Shown: positions 24,829 to 33,700 of the stretch, piece by piece
How the letters are laid out: every line of letters begins with the position of its first letter
How positions within the stretch are numbered: position 1 is the stretch's first letter
DNA from: Granulicella sp.
GTDB taxonomy: Bacteria; Acidobacteriota; Terriglobia; Terriglobales; Acidobacteriaceae
Direction: 5' to 3'
DNA: 34,550 nucleotides
Assembly (NCBI GenBank): GCA_003133205.1
Contig: PKWK01000253.1
Location: forward strand, 17,644-52,193
Translations under genes and position numbers: made by a program
The notes under the pieces: model-generated
Seen by the model: only the letters and a program-made list of their open reading frames with translations
Told to the model about the DNA's origin: nothing
Database searches by the model: none

Positions 24829-25287
24829 ATGATCCATACGAAGGTAGTGATTGGAGCTCTGATGTCGCTGGTTCTTGCTCTGCCGGCGTTCGGCAAGACC
24901 TACAAGTTCAGCTATGCCGTTCCTTGCAGCCAGGTGTGGGACGCGGTCAAAAACACCCTCAGCAACCAGGAAAACTACGCCGGCGTGAAGAGCGACGACG
25001 CTCACCTGACCGCAGACTACAGTCCCAAGCACTCCGTGCATTTCGACGTCTCCGGAGTGATCCTGCAGCGAACCAACCACGTCACTTTAATAGCGGCCGC
25101 TGAGGGCTGTGATATGAATGTCGTGTCGAACTACAGCGGATGGGGCCACGAAGACCAGGGAGACTTCAAGAAACGCGTAGACGAAGCGCTGGCCAAGCCG
25201 AAGTCCGCAACCCCTGCCGAGCCGACAACCCCTGCCGAACCTGCGAAGCCAGCCGAGCCCGCGAAACCGGCCGCTCCCGCCAAGTGA
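24829..25287 (+). CDS. Small exported protein with Pro-Ala-Glu-rich tail
   Basis: A 152-residue protein with a signal peptide (residues 1-23, ending AFGK), a globular domain of about 100 residues with two Cys (CSQVW and EGCDMN) that may form a disulfide, and a tail of repeated PAEP/PAKP units (from about residue 128). The tail may span peptidoglycan or the periplasm. I do not recognise the domain. It begins 50 bp after the CHAT gene, with AGGAG-type ribosome sequence upstream, and probably belongs to the same transcript. Confidence 0.7.
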   Translation: MIHTKVVIGALMSLVLALPAFGKTYKFSYAVPCSQVWDAVKNTLSNQENYAGVKSDDAHLTADYSPKHSVHFDVSGVILQRTNHVTLIAAAEGCDMNVVSNYSGWGHEDQGDFKKRVDEALAKPKSATPAEPTTPAEPAKPAEPAKPAAPAK

Positions 25288-25293
25288 TTGCCG

Positions 25294-25324
25294 AACCCGC
25301 TTGCGGACGCGTCTCCGCCGGGTT
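25294..25324 (+). other. Hairpin after the small exported protein gene
   Basis: AACCCG plus GCGGA pair with TCCGC plus CGGGTT around the loop CGCGTC, with a three-base bulge. There is no T-tract, so it is a weak terminator candidate or an RNA stability element between this gene and the barrel protein gene. Confidence 0.35.
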
Positions 25325-25421
25325 GCCCAATTGGCTTCAGGCACGTCATTCGCAGCTGGAGAATGAGGCTGCGGAAGGTTAGTCTCGGACTGGAACGAGG
25401 TGGAGAATAACCAAGCAATCC

Positions 25422-26372
25422 ATGGTGTGTCGAGCGGCGCTGGCGACTGTCCTGCTTGCGGGCAGCTTCTTCGTCTCGTTCGCGCAAACAAAAGTTCCGG
25501 CCAGCGACACGTCGCACGACGCACAAAGCACTCAGACCCAGGTTCAGATCGACAATGCTGAGTCGACATCCAAGCCGGACGATGTGCTGATCCCGGCAGC
25601 GAACCCGGGCCGGCCGACGATTACCAATCCAGCCAGTCTTCCTCCCGTTGGCTACCTCCAATTCGAACAGGGCTTTCTGCAGGCCAACGGTTCACCCTCG
25701 GGCCTCGACCGGCAGTTCAGCCTGGTTCAGACGATCAAGTTGGCTGTCCATCCGCGGGTGATGGTGCAGTTCCAAAGTCAGCCCATCGCCGTCAGCCGGT
25801 TCGCAGCCACCTCCACCGACGCCGCCAGTTCGCAACTCGATCCGGGCGACCTGGTCCTGGGGCTTCAGGGCGTGTTGATCCAGGAGGCGGGCCGCAAACC
25901 CGTGATCGCCGTGGGCTACCTCCATCGTGTCCGCGCGGGAAGTTCGCCCGACCTCGATATCGGCAGTTTCTCCCAGTCCGCCGTCGTCCTGGTGAGTGGC
26001 GATCTGGGGAAATTTCATTACGACAGCAACTTCAGCGCCTCCGAGCAGGCCGACGACCCCATTCGCCGCGCGCAGTTTGGGCAAACCCTCTCCGTGAACC
26101 ACAATCTGTTTCCCAAGAGCCTGCACGGCAAGCTTGGATTGAGTGGCGAAATCTGGCACTTTACCCAGCCGCTGGTCAACGCAACGCGAAGTGGAACGGC
26201 AAGCCTGCGGAGCAATGCGGTAGGCACACTCTGGGCGCTGGGCTACCTGGTTCGTCCAAATCTGGTGCTCGACGGCGGCTTCGAGCGAGGCCTTAGGTCA
26301 ACCTCTACGGCCTGGCAGGGGTTTGCCGGATTCACGTATCTTCTGCCCCACCGGCTGTGGGGCCGACCGTAG
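25422..26372 (+). CDS. Exported outer-membrane beta-barrel-like protein (phenol MetA-type porin)
   Basis: A 316-residue protein with a signal peptide (residues 1-22, ending SFAQ), a variable polar region to about residue 60, then a run of amphipathic strands starting PPVGYLQFEQGFLQ. This resembles the 'MetA-pathway of phenol degradation' putative transporter barrels. A short AT-poor loop pattern and the closing FAGFTYLLPHRLW fit a barrel end. The start is uncertain: the ribosome-like GGTGGAG is about 16 bases from ATG 25422. It follows the small exported protein by 134 bp. Confidence 0.62.
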   Translation: MVCRAALATVLLAGSFFVSFAQTKVPASDTSHDAQSTQTQVQIDNAESTSKPDDVLIPAANPGRPTITNPASLPPVGYLQFEQGFLQANGSPSGLDRQFSLVQTIKLAVHPRVMVQFQSQPIAVSRFAATSTDAASSQLDPGDLVLGLQGVLIQEAGRKPVIAVGYLHRVRAGSSPDLDIGSFSQSAVVLVSGDLGKFHYDSNFSASEQADDPIRRAQFGQTLSVNHNLFPKSLHGKLGLSGEIWHFTQPLVNATRSGTASLRSNAVGTLWALGYLVRPNLVLDGGFERGLRSTSTAWQGFAGFTYLLPHRLWGRP

Positions 26373-26519
26373 CCAGGGATTGCGCTGGAGATGCCGCCGC
26401 TCCGGTCGGCGATGGCGTCGGCACGCCAGGGATTGCGAGCCTTGCACGTAGAAGGCGGTCAGGTATATCTTCTCTGGATTCGCAGAATTCGAGCGGAACT
26501 TCTGGAGGTAAGCATACGC

Positions 26520-26843
26520 TTGCGTTCGGTATCTTTTGCCTTGATTCCTGTTTTGATGGTGGGGCTTGCCGGTTGTTCATCCGAGCCCTCTGAGTCACAG
26601 ATGAAAGACGCCGTCACTGCTCTTCTGAATCAGCCGGAAGGCGGCGTGGTCGGCGATCCAATCAACGTCTCCACTTTCAAGAAGGGAGCCTGCGACAGCT
26701 CCACGCCGCAAGGCTACAAGTGCACCTTCACCATGAAGGTCTCATCCGCAAATCCGTTCGCGCAGATGTTCAACAATCTGCCCAGCGGCGAATTCTATAA
26801 GGATAAAGATTCGGGCAAGTGGATGATGCGCCCGCCGTTCTGA
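26520..26843 (+). CDS. Small lipoprotein
   Basis: A 107-residue protein beginning at TTG 26520, behind GGAGG. The first residues MRSVSFALIPVLMVGLAGC form a lipoprotein signal with lipobox LAGC (Cys19). The mature part holds a pair of Cys (GACDSSTPQGYKC) and ends MMRPPF. No family is recognised. An open frame extends upstream to 26391, but its Arg-rich leader has no signal and would bury the lipobox, so I reject it. It closes the plus-strand cluster. Confidence 0.68.
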   Translation: MRSVSFALIPVLMVGLAGCSSEPSESQMKDAVTALLNQPEGGVVGDPINVSTFKKGACDSSTPQGYKCTFTMKVSSANPFAQMFNNLPSGEFYKDKDSGKWMMRPPF

Positions 26844-27239
26844 TCGGCGACCCAAGGGGAAAAATTCAACCTTAGCTGTAGGGCGAGCGTGGCCAAACAT
26901 CATGGTCACCCGCCCCGCTCGTACCCTTGTGTCTCGATGGGGAGCAACTCACCGCCTGGTAATCCTTACCCCCCGATACGGCGATAGCTCCCGATGATCC
27001 GAAGAGGCTGGCCCACGCAAGAGGCGGAAGGCCAGCATAGTCAACGCGTTGCCCTTTTGGATTCTGACGTTGCTCCATACCATAACGTAACCGGGCCATT
27101 TTCAAACGCGTGTGCGGCGGGCATTTAGCATCCATGTCCGCCGCACACGCTGTTCTTTGTCTGCAAATACCGGGCTAGTCTGCTATCGTTACACGTCCCT
27201 GAACATCCCGGCGAATTTCCAGAGCTATCGAGGTGGAAG
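26844..27239. other. Intergenic region without recognised gene
   Basis: About 400 bp. The minus strand has an 87-codon open frame (26872-27135) without clear ribosome site or recognisable motif. A small palindrome CAACGCGTTG is present near 27043. I see no RNA gene. The end of the region holds the ribosome site GAGGTGGAAG for the next gene. Confidence 0.4.
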
Positions 27240-27764
27240 ATGGAAGGAAATACGAAGCAGACACGCGCGTACGAGGGCGTTCAACCGATTCCCAGCGGAG
27301 TGCGGATCGAGTTGGCTCCTGGTCTTACGGAGACGACCTATTGGGGTATCCTGTGCCGGACCTGCCGGGAGCTGGTTGCATTCGACATCTGTCCCTATGT
27401 CTCGTTCGGGCCTGGGGCTGCGAACATGAGGCCGGGCGCGATTCGTTGCTGCCACGACCACAATCACATCTACTTTCCGCGTGATTTCGGATTCTTCCCC
27501 TCCGTAGTTCGGATCACCGACGCAGCCATGCACAAGAACCGCGAAACCTTCAGGGCGATCAATCCCTCATCGCCAGTCTCATCGAACCGTCCCCCATGGA
27601 AGGCTGAGGAGCCGAAGGCGGATCACGAACCCAACGTTCCTCCGAAGGCGCCAGAGGGTGGCAAAGCACGCCCCGCAAGTCTCCTCCCCGACGCGCGAAG
27701 AGAGGCTGCCCAGATAGCCGCAAAGCAACGTTGGGCGAACTGGGCAACGAAAAAGGTCGTCTAA
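27240..27764 (+). CDS. Hypothetical protein with Cys/His clusters
   Basis: A 174-residue soluble protein of unknown function. CRTC (residues about 40-43) with a later CP and the RCCHDHNH cluster (about 70-77) could bind zinc. The C-terminal half is Pro/Lys-rich and low complexity. A basic, Ala-rich helix (REAAQIAAKQRWANWATKK) ends the protein. GAGGTGGAAG precedes the ATG. Nothing in the neighbourhood hints at its role. Confidence 0.6.
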   Translation: MEGNTKQTRAYEGVQPIPSGVRIELAPGLTETTYWGILCRTCRELVAFDICPYVSFGPGAANMRPGAIRCCHDHNHIYFPRDFGFFPSVVRITDAAMHKNRETFRAINPSSPVSSNRPPWKAEEPKADHEPNVPPKAPEGGKARPASLLPDARREAAQIAAKQRWANWATKKVV

Positions 27765-27817
27765 TTCAGGTCGCTGTCTTTGCGCCCCAACCCACGCACC
27801 CGCTCGCGCTCTATACA

Positions 27818-27852
27818 ATTTCAACTATAACGACTATAATTCTAGTTGAAAT
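27818..27852. promoter_or_regulatory. Toxin-antitoxin promoter with flanking inverted repeat
   Basis: ATTTCAACTA (27818-27827) and TAGTTGAAAT (27843-27852) are perfect reverse complements with 15 bases between them. The spacer contains TATAAT (27835-27840), a consensus -10. Antitoxin binding here would block the promoter, the usual autoregulation of such pairs. Confidence 0.75.
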
Positions 27853-27867
27853 GATTAGAGAGGCCGC

Positions 27868-28113
27868 ATGGCTGTCTGGCAACTGCAGGAAGCAAAGACG
27901 AAGCTGAGCGAAGTGATCGAAGAGGCCAACACAAAAGGCCCTCAGATCATCACCCGCCATGGCTCGGAACGCGCCGTCGTTCTCTCCATCGCGGAGTACC
28001 GCGCGCTCACCGCGCACAAGCCCGACCTGCGCGCCTACCTGCTGGGCGGCCCCAAGGTCGACAGCTTCGAAGTAGCCCGCGACCGCGACATGGGACGCGA
28101 AGTGAGCCTGTGA
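27868..28113 (+). CDS. Phd/YefM-family antitoxin
   Basis: An 81-residue antitoxin. The N-terminal Phd/YefM fold is clear in WQLQEAKTKLSEVIEEA and QIITRHGSERAVVLSIAEYRAL (split here by residue numbers about 4-20 and 27-47), which binds the operator. The C-terminal part should wrap the toxin. AGAGAGG lies upstream of ATG 27868. The TGA stop overlaps the toxin start (GTGA), so the two are translationally coupled with antitoxin first. Confidence 0.9.
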   Translation: MAVWQLQEAKTKLSEVIEEANTKGPQIITRHGSERAVVLSIAEYRALTAHKPDLRAYLLGGPKVDSFEVARDRDMGREVSL

Positions 28114-28553
28114 GCCAGGCGACCCAGTATCTCCTCGACACCAACGTATTGTCCGAGACGCGGAAGAAGCAGCCGGATGCAAAGGTCATCGCGTTCCTGA
28201 CGAACACGGACCCCTCCACCATTTACATCAGTGTTCTGACGCTCGGCGAATTGAGAAAAGGCGTCGCGCAGAAACGCCGCACCGACCCCGCCACCGCCGC
28301 AGCCCTCGCCGCATGGGTGGACGGCCTCGAGTTCGGTTTCGCCGACCGCATCCTCGGCATCGACACGGCCACCGCAAAACTATGGGGAGAGTTATCCGCC
28401 CAGCGCCCAAGGCCGGTCATCGACACGCTGCTCGCCGCAACCGCCATCGTCCACGAACTCACATTCGTAACGCGCAACACCAGCGACGTGCAGGACATCG
28501 ACGTGAGGCTGCATAACCCGTTCTCGAAGGAAGCATCGGCGCGAGAGGAGTAG
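28110..28553 (+). CDS. PIN-domain toxin, VapC/FitB type
   Basis: A 147-residue PIN-domain ribonuclease toxin. The acidic metal-binding residues are Asp10 (LLDTNVLSE), Glu47 (LGELRKG), Asp105 (VIDTLLAATA) and Asp126 near TRNTSDV. The length and the KPxP-like N-terminal motif match the FitB subgroup paired with Phd-type antitoxins. VapC toxins cut tRNA or rRNA. It starts with GTG 28110, overlapping the antitoxin stop by four bases. Confidence 0.92.
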   Translation: MSQATQYLLDTNVLSETRKKQPDAKVIAFLTNTDPSTIYISVLTLGELRKGVAQKRRTDPATAAALAAWVDGLEFGFADRILGIDTATAKLWGELSAQRPRPVIDTLLAATAIVHELTFVTRNTSDVQDIDVRLHNPFSKEASAREE

Positions 28554-28830
28554 GTCACTCCTACCCAATTATCTGTAGTTACCGAAAACCGGACTTTTCA
28601 GGCACGACGCGGGATCACTTCCGGATAGCCGGTGACACAGCCAGAATTCCCGTGTCCACACGGGTCAGCCGGCCAACACTTCCCAGCCTTCCCTATCCTC
28701 TCGAAAATAGCCTCCTCCCACCGACTTGCCAGTTCCGAGCGCCCGTCGGAGAATTGAAGCGGCGTTACCAGGCCGACGGAGAAACCAGGATGATCGGGGC
28801 CGCGTTTTGCTTTCGGATAAGGAGCGTGGT

Positions 28831-30114
28831 GTGAATCGACGCAAATTTGTACAGGCGGCTGGAGCCGCTGCGTTGGGTGGTCGCAGGTGGTTGCGCGCGC
28901 AGAGTGCTACCGCGGCAAGGATTGCGAGCGCTGCGGCGATTCCGGCTTCGGTGGCACGGAGGCAGTTTGAGGTGGAAGCAGCCTTGTATGCCTGGGACCT
29001 GCACGACGAAGGCGTTGAGCAAGTTCTGGACAATGTGCAGGAGATGGCAGCGGTCAACTCGGTCTACATCATTGGGCAGATGCATCCGGAGCGCAGGCCG
29101 GAGACCTCCGCGACGTATCCGCACAATCCGGTGCGGCCGTTCTGGATGGCCGAGGACGCGCGGGCGAACTGGCACTTTGATCCGAAGCGCTATGGGCGCA
29201 TCAAGCCGCGGCCCTCCGACTTCGCGTGGCTGGCCGACACCGACTGGACGCGCGTATTCGTGGATGCGGCGCGCAAACGTGGGCTGCGCGTGGGCTTCGA
29301 GTTCTCCCACTCGCTGGTCGACAAGCAGCGTGCGGAGGGCGAGTTTGCCGATCTGGCTAATCGCAACCTCCATGGCGAGATTACGCATGTGCGCGATTGG
29401 CTTCGTCCCGTCTGCCCCAACCAGCCGGACATCCGGGAGTATGCCGTCGCCGCGTTTTCCGAGGTTGTGGAGAAGTACGACGTGGACTGGGTAGAGTCGG
29501 CGATCGTGTTGATGGACGAGGCGGTGGGCGGCAGCCCGGCGCGTGGCGGCGGATGCTTTTGCGCAGCATGCAAGAAGGCTGCGCCCGGGTTCGGGGTCGA
29601 TCTAGAGAAGATCCAGGCGGCATTGCTGAAAGATCCGGCGTCGCAGCCGGAGCTCGGCCAGTGGCAGCAGTTCCGCTACGACTCGGTGGTGGCGTTCTAC
29701 AAAATGCTGCATCCGGCGGTGCACAAGGCGAAGCCCGGCACCGTGCTGCGTTATAACATGCACGCGAAGAACCCTCGCGACTTCGGCGTGGATATCGTGC
29801 AGCTGAAACCGCATCTGGATGCGCTCCGCATCCAGGACTACTCCGAGCAGACCGGCCAGGTAGCGGCGATGAACGGCAAGCGCTCGTGGCTGACAGAGGA
29901 GCGCGGAAACATGGGGCCGGAATTCAATCTCGTCAGTGGAGTTGCGGTGCGGCCGCGCGCGACGCCAGAGTTGATCCGGCAGGGCGTGAAGATCGCGGTC
30001 GAGACGAAGATGAACGGGATTATGTTGGGGTTCTACGATGGGGCGGACTTCCCCAACCTGCGGGCGGTCCGCGCGGGGCTGGCGGACGCGGGCCTTCCCG
30101 TAGCGGCGGCCTAG
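28831..30114 (+). CDS. Tat-exported protein of unknown function, possible TIM-barrel glycosidase-like
   Basis: A 427-residue protein beginning with GTG 28831, behind AAGGAG at six bases. NRRKFVQAAGAAALGG (residues 2-17) is a twin-arginine signal. The mature part has alternating motifs suggestive of a beta/alpha barrel: YAWDLHDEGVEQVLD, VNSVYIIGQMH, RVGFEFSHSLVDK, VDWVESAIVLMDEA, TVLRYNMHAK and MNGIMLGFYDGADF. A CFCAACKK pair may bind metal. Histidine and acidic residues at strand ends fit a hydrolase, but I recognise no family. It stands alone; the bases from 28554 to 28830 contain nothing I recognise. Confidence 0.7.
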   Translation: MNRRKFVQAAGAAALGGRRWLRAQSATAARIASAAAIPASVARRQFEVEAALYAWDLHDEGVEQVLDNVQEMAAVNSVYIIGQMHPERRPETSATYPHNPVRPFWMAEDARANWHFDPKRYGRIKPRPSDFAWLADTDWTRVFVDAARKRGLRVGFEFSHSLVDKQRAEGEFADLANRNLHGEITHVRDWLRPVCPNQPDIREYAVAAFSEVVEKYDVDWVESAIVLMDEAVGGSPARGGGCFCAACKKAAPGFGVDLEKIQAALLKDPASQPELGQWQQFRYDSVVAFYKMLHPAVHKAKPGTVLRYNMHAKNPRDFGVDIVQLKPHLDALRIQDYSEQTGQVAAMNGKRSWLTEERGNMGPEFNLVSGVAVRPRATPELIRQGVKIAVETKMNGIMLGFYDGADFPNLRAVRAGLADAGLPVAAA

Positions 30115-30617
30115 ATAAGTGCGACTAAACCGCTGAACCGAAATGGGGTCGTAGCAGCAAGCGCCGCGTGCGCCTGATCCGGTGGACGCGCCGGCCTCAC
30201 CGGGTTGGGCTGCCTGATCTCTCTTCTCAGCCTCATGCTCGCCCAGTGGCTGGCCGGACATCCGTTTGACTGAAGCAACCGGCAACAGTCGGACGTAGAG
30301 GCCGTGGTTCCTGCAAAACGTTAGTACAAACGGCGATTGCGGCAAGTTCACCCGGTCGGAGACGTGCGAACGCGAACTTGGTCAAAAGCAGACATTGTGG
30401 GCAGTTCGGGCTTTTGCCGTCATAGCGTGCGGTGTGCCTGGAACCACAAAGGTATCCGATGGCGGTTCCCGAGCTTGTGAGTGGTCTATAAGGAACAGAC
30501 CGCCGCAGGCCGCCGGTATATCTTCCGGAGGATGAAGCCGAAGAATTCCGATAACGGAACGAACTGGGTAGTGCGCATCCCAAGAGAGATGAACCGGCCT
30601 CGCTTGACGGATTTTTC
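30115..30617. other. Intergenic region without confident gene
   Basis: About 500 bp. Both strands are open for 100-140 codons in places (the longest on the minus strand, 30233-30670), but the predicted peptides are Ser/Arg-rich, lack domain motifs and have no ribosome site. A CPQC pair on the minus strand is the only feature. It may hold gene remains. The right end carries the receptor promoter. Confidence 0.35.
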
Positions 30618-30671
30618 TTGACAGTCTTATCCATCAAGAGCCATACTTCGGCGTCTATTGGTCTGACCAAT
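30618..30671 (+). promoter_or_regulatory. Receptor promoter and FadR/GntR-type operator
   Basis: TTGACA (30618-30623), 18 bases, CATACT (30642-30647) give a predicted start near 30654. ATTGGTC-T-GACCAAT (30657-30671) is a perfect palindrome containing TGGTCNGACCA, the recognition core of FadR-subfamily GntR regulators. Placed just after the start, it would suit repression by roadblock. Confidence 0.62.
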
Positions 30672-30728
30672 CGGCCAATTCATGTACGCTAACTAAACTC
30701 ATCCCACATAAATCTGAGGACCTCTCTC

Positions 30729-33700
30729 ATGAAATTCGTATTGCGCATCGCCTTCCTCCTCGCCCTTTCGTGCCTACTCCTCCCCTATGCAAATGCGCAG
30801 GCCGACCGCGGCGGCGTCTCCGGGAAGATTACCGACAACACCGGCGCCATCTTTCCAAACGCCCTCATCACACTGCGAAATGAGGCAACCGGCGTAGCCA
30901 TGACCGCCAAATCAAATGGCTCCGGAGAATACCTCTTCCAACTCCTGAACCCCGGCTCCTATTCTCTTTCCGTCGCGGTCCAGGGCTTCAAGACCGCAAC
31001 GCGCACGCACGTCGTGGTCGACGTCAACCAGGTCAACGAGCAGAACATCGAGCTCAACATCGGTGCGACCACTGAAACCGTCGACGTCACCACCGGCGTC
31101 CAGCAGATCCAGACCGAGTCCGGCTCCATGGGCCTCATCGTCGAGCAGAAATCCATCCAGGAGCTGCCCCTCATCTACGGCAATCCCTTCACCCTCGAGA
31201 CCCTCTCGCCCGGCCTGGTCGTCTCCGGCGTCAATCCCAACATCCACACCTACGACTCCAGCAGCGCCACTGTCTCCATCAACGGCTCCCTGCTCAATGC
31301 ACTTGAATACCGCCTCGACGGAGCGCCCGACAATCGCATTCGCCTCTCCGCCTACACTCCAAGCACCGAGTTCATCAATCAGTACAAGGTCGAGACCGCC
31401 AGCTACGACGCAACCGAGGGCCACTCCTCCGGCGGCTTCGTCAACGTCTCCCTCAAGGGCGGCGCCAACCAGTTCCACGGCGGCGTCTTCGGCTCCTATC
31501 AGAACCCCACGCTCAACACCAGCTTCTGGCACCTTGGTCAAACCGTCCCCGCCAAGTCCGTCTGGCTCCGCGAAGGCGGCGACGTAGGCGGCCCCATTTG
31601 GCGCGACCGCCTCTTCTTCTTTGGAGGGTACGAGCACAGCCGCGAAGCGACACCCAACGTCGTCACCCTCACCGTCCCCTCGGACGCCGAGCGCGGTGGC
31701 AACTTCTCCGAGCTCTACGCCCTGATCAACCCGACCACCAAAGTGGCCTACGGCGCAGCCAACCAGCTTTATAATCCCCGGGGCGCCACATCGGTCACCG
31801 GCGGCGTCTGCGGCAGCGGCAAGACCTGCACCGTCCGCACACCGATTGCGGGCAATATCGTCACCGGCATCGATCCCATCGCAGCGGCCGCTCTCAATTA
31901 CTATCCCCACGCCAACGCCACTGCCAACAGCCTGGGCGGCGGCAACTACTCCTACTCCGGCGCCGAGCCGAACTACTACTACGCCTACGTCGCGCGAATC
32001 GACGCCACCCTCACCAAGAAGCAAACTCTGTTCGGCCATCTGGTGCAGAGCCGTCGTCTGCAGCCCGGCAAGAACGGCTACTTCGGCCTCGTTTCCGGAA
32101 CCAACCTCGCCTACCAGAACAAGGGCGTCGCGCTCGGCTACACCTATGCCATCACCCCTGCCACCCTGCTTGACGTGCACGGTACATGGACACGCTTCGT
32201 CAACCAGAGCTACGTCGCCTCCCAGGGTCTGCTGAACGCCACCAACATCGGCATGCCAAGCTACCTGGTCAACGGTCTTCCAGACCTTGCCAACGCCTTT
32301 CCCCGTATCGACATCACCGGCTACACTTCGCTGACCCCGGAGAACGGTGTGCTCTCCCACGACGACGTCACCCTCGGCTCCATCCAGCTCTCGCACCTCA
32401 TGGGAAATCACTTCCTGCGCGGCGGAGTCGAGTTCCGCGCGTACGACACCAACGCCGGCATCACTACCCAATCCAATGGGCGCTACCAGAACACCGGCAC
32501 CTACACCACGACCAACAGCAACGCAGCGCTGCCGGCGAGCTTTGGTTTCGGCCTGGCGCAGTTCGAGCTCGGCATTCCCACATCCTCCGCCATCACCGTC
32601 AACTCGGACCTCGCCGTGCGCTCCACCTACCTCGCCGAATGGTTGCAGGATGACTGGAAAGCGACTCCCAAGCTCACCATTAACCTGGGCCTGCGTTTCG
32701 AGTACGAAGGTCCCAACTCCGAGCGCAATCAGAAGGCAAACACCTTCTTCGACTTCAACGTCGTCAACCCAATATCCGCCGCCTCAAAGACGGCTTACGC
32801 GACCGTCTTTGCAGCCTCTGGAGCCGCGAACCCGCTTCTTCCCGCCGTCGCCTCCTTCAACATCAACGGCGGCCTTCGCTTCCTCGGAGACCCAACCCAG
32901 CCGTTCGGCCATCAGGACTATCAGGCCCAGAAGTTCAACGTTCTGCCGCGCATCGGCCTGTCCTACGAATTCCTTCCCAACACCGTCTTCCGCGCCGGAT
33001 ACGGCTTCTTCGAGGATTCGCTCTCTACCTTCTACCTCTCCGGAGGCAACGCCGGATCAACCACCAGCTTCCTGCTGCCCCAGCAGGGCTTCAGCCAGGC
33101 CACCAGCATCAACGCAAGCCCGGACACTGGCCTGACCTTCAACAGCACCCTGGCGAACCCGTTCCCCAACGGGATCACCAAGCCCACTGGAAGCGCGCTT
33201 GGCTTCGCGACCGCTCTCGGCCAGTCCGTCACATTCCAGCCAACCAACCCTAAGGTTCCCTACAACATGCGCTGGAGCGCCGGGCTGCAACGTCAGTTCG
33301 GCTCCTGGCTCGCTACGGTCGATTATGTAGGCAACCGCGGCGTGCATCTCCCGATCCAGAGAGAGTACGACGCCATCCCGCGGCAGTACCTGTCCACAGT
33401 TAACAATGGGTACGACGCGAGCGTCAACACTGCGCTCGGCGCCAGTATCAACAACCCCTTCGCCAGCCTGATCCCCAATGCGAGCACGAAAACCACGGTA
33501 GGCCAACTCCTCCGCCCCTATCCGGAATTCAGCAGCGTGACCGCGTATATTACCTCCGGCTCCTCCATCTATCACGGGCTGCAGGCACAACTGCTGCGAC
33601 GTTTTGCCAACGGCGCATCCCTCACCTCCGCCTTCACCTGGTCCAAGTCGCTGGACGCTACCCAGTACCTCAACACCACAGACTCAGCCCCCTGGTACGG

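Noticed and set aside
26872..27135. 87-codon minus-strand frame, possible recombinase remnant
   Set aside because: No catalytic residues or conserved motif could be identified.
30233..30670. 145-codon minus-strand frame upstream of the receptor
   Set aside because: Ser/Arg-rich with no domain, and it overlaps the receptor promoter and operator.
30912..32471. 519-codon minus-strand frame inside the TonB receptor
   Set aside because: Composition is Val/Gly/Asp-rich as expected from the reverse of a codon-biased gene; no start signal or domain.
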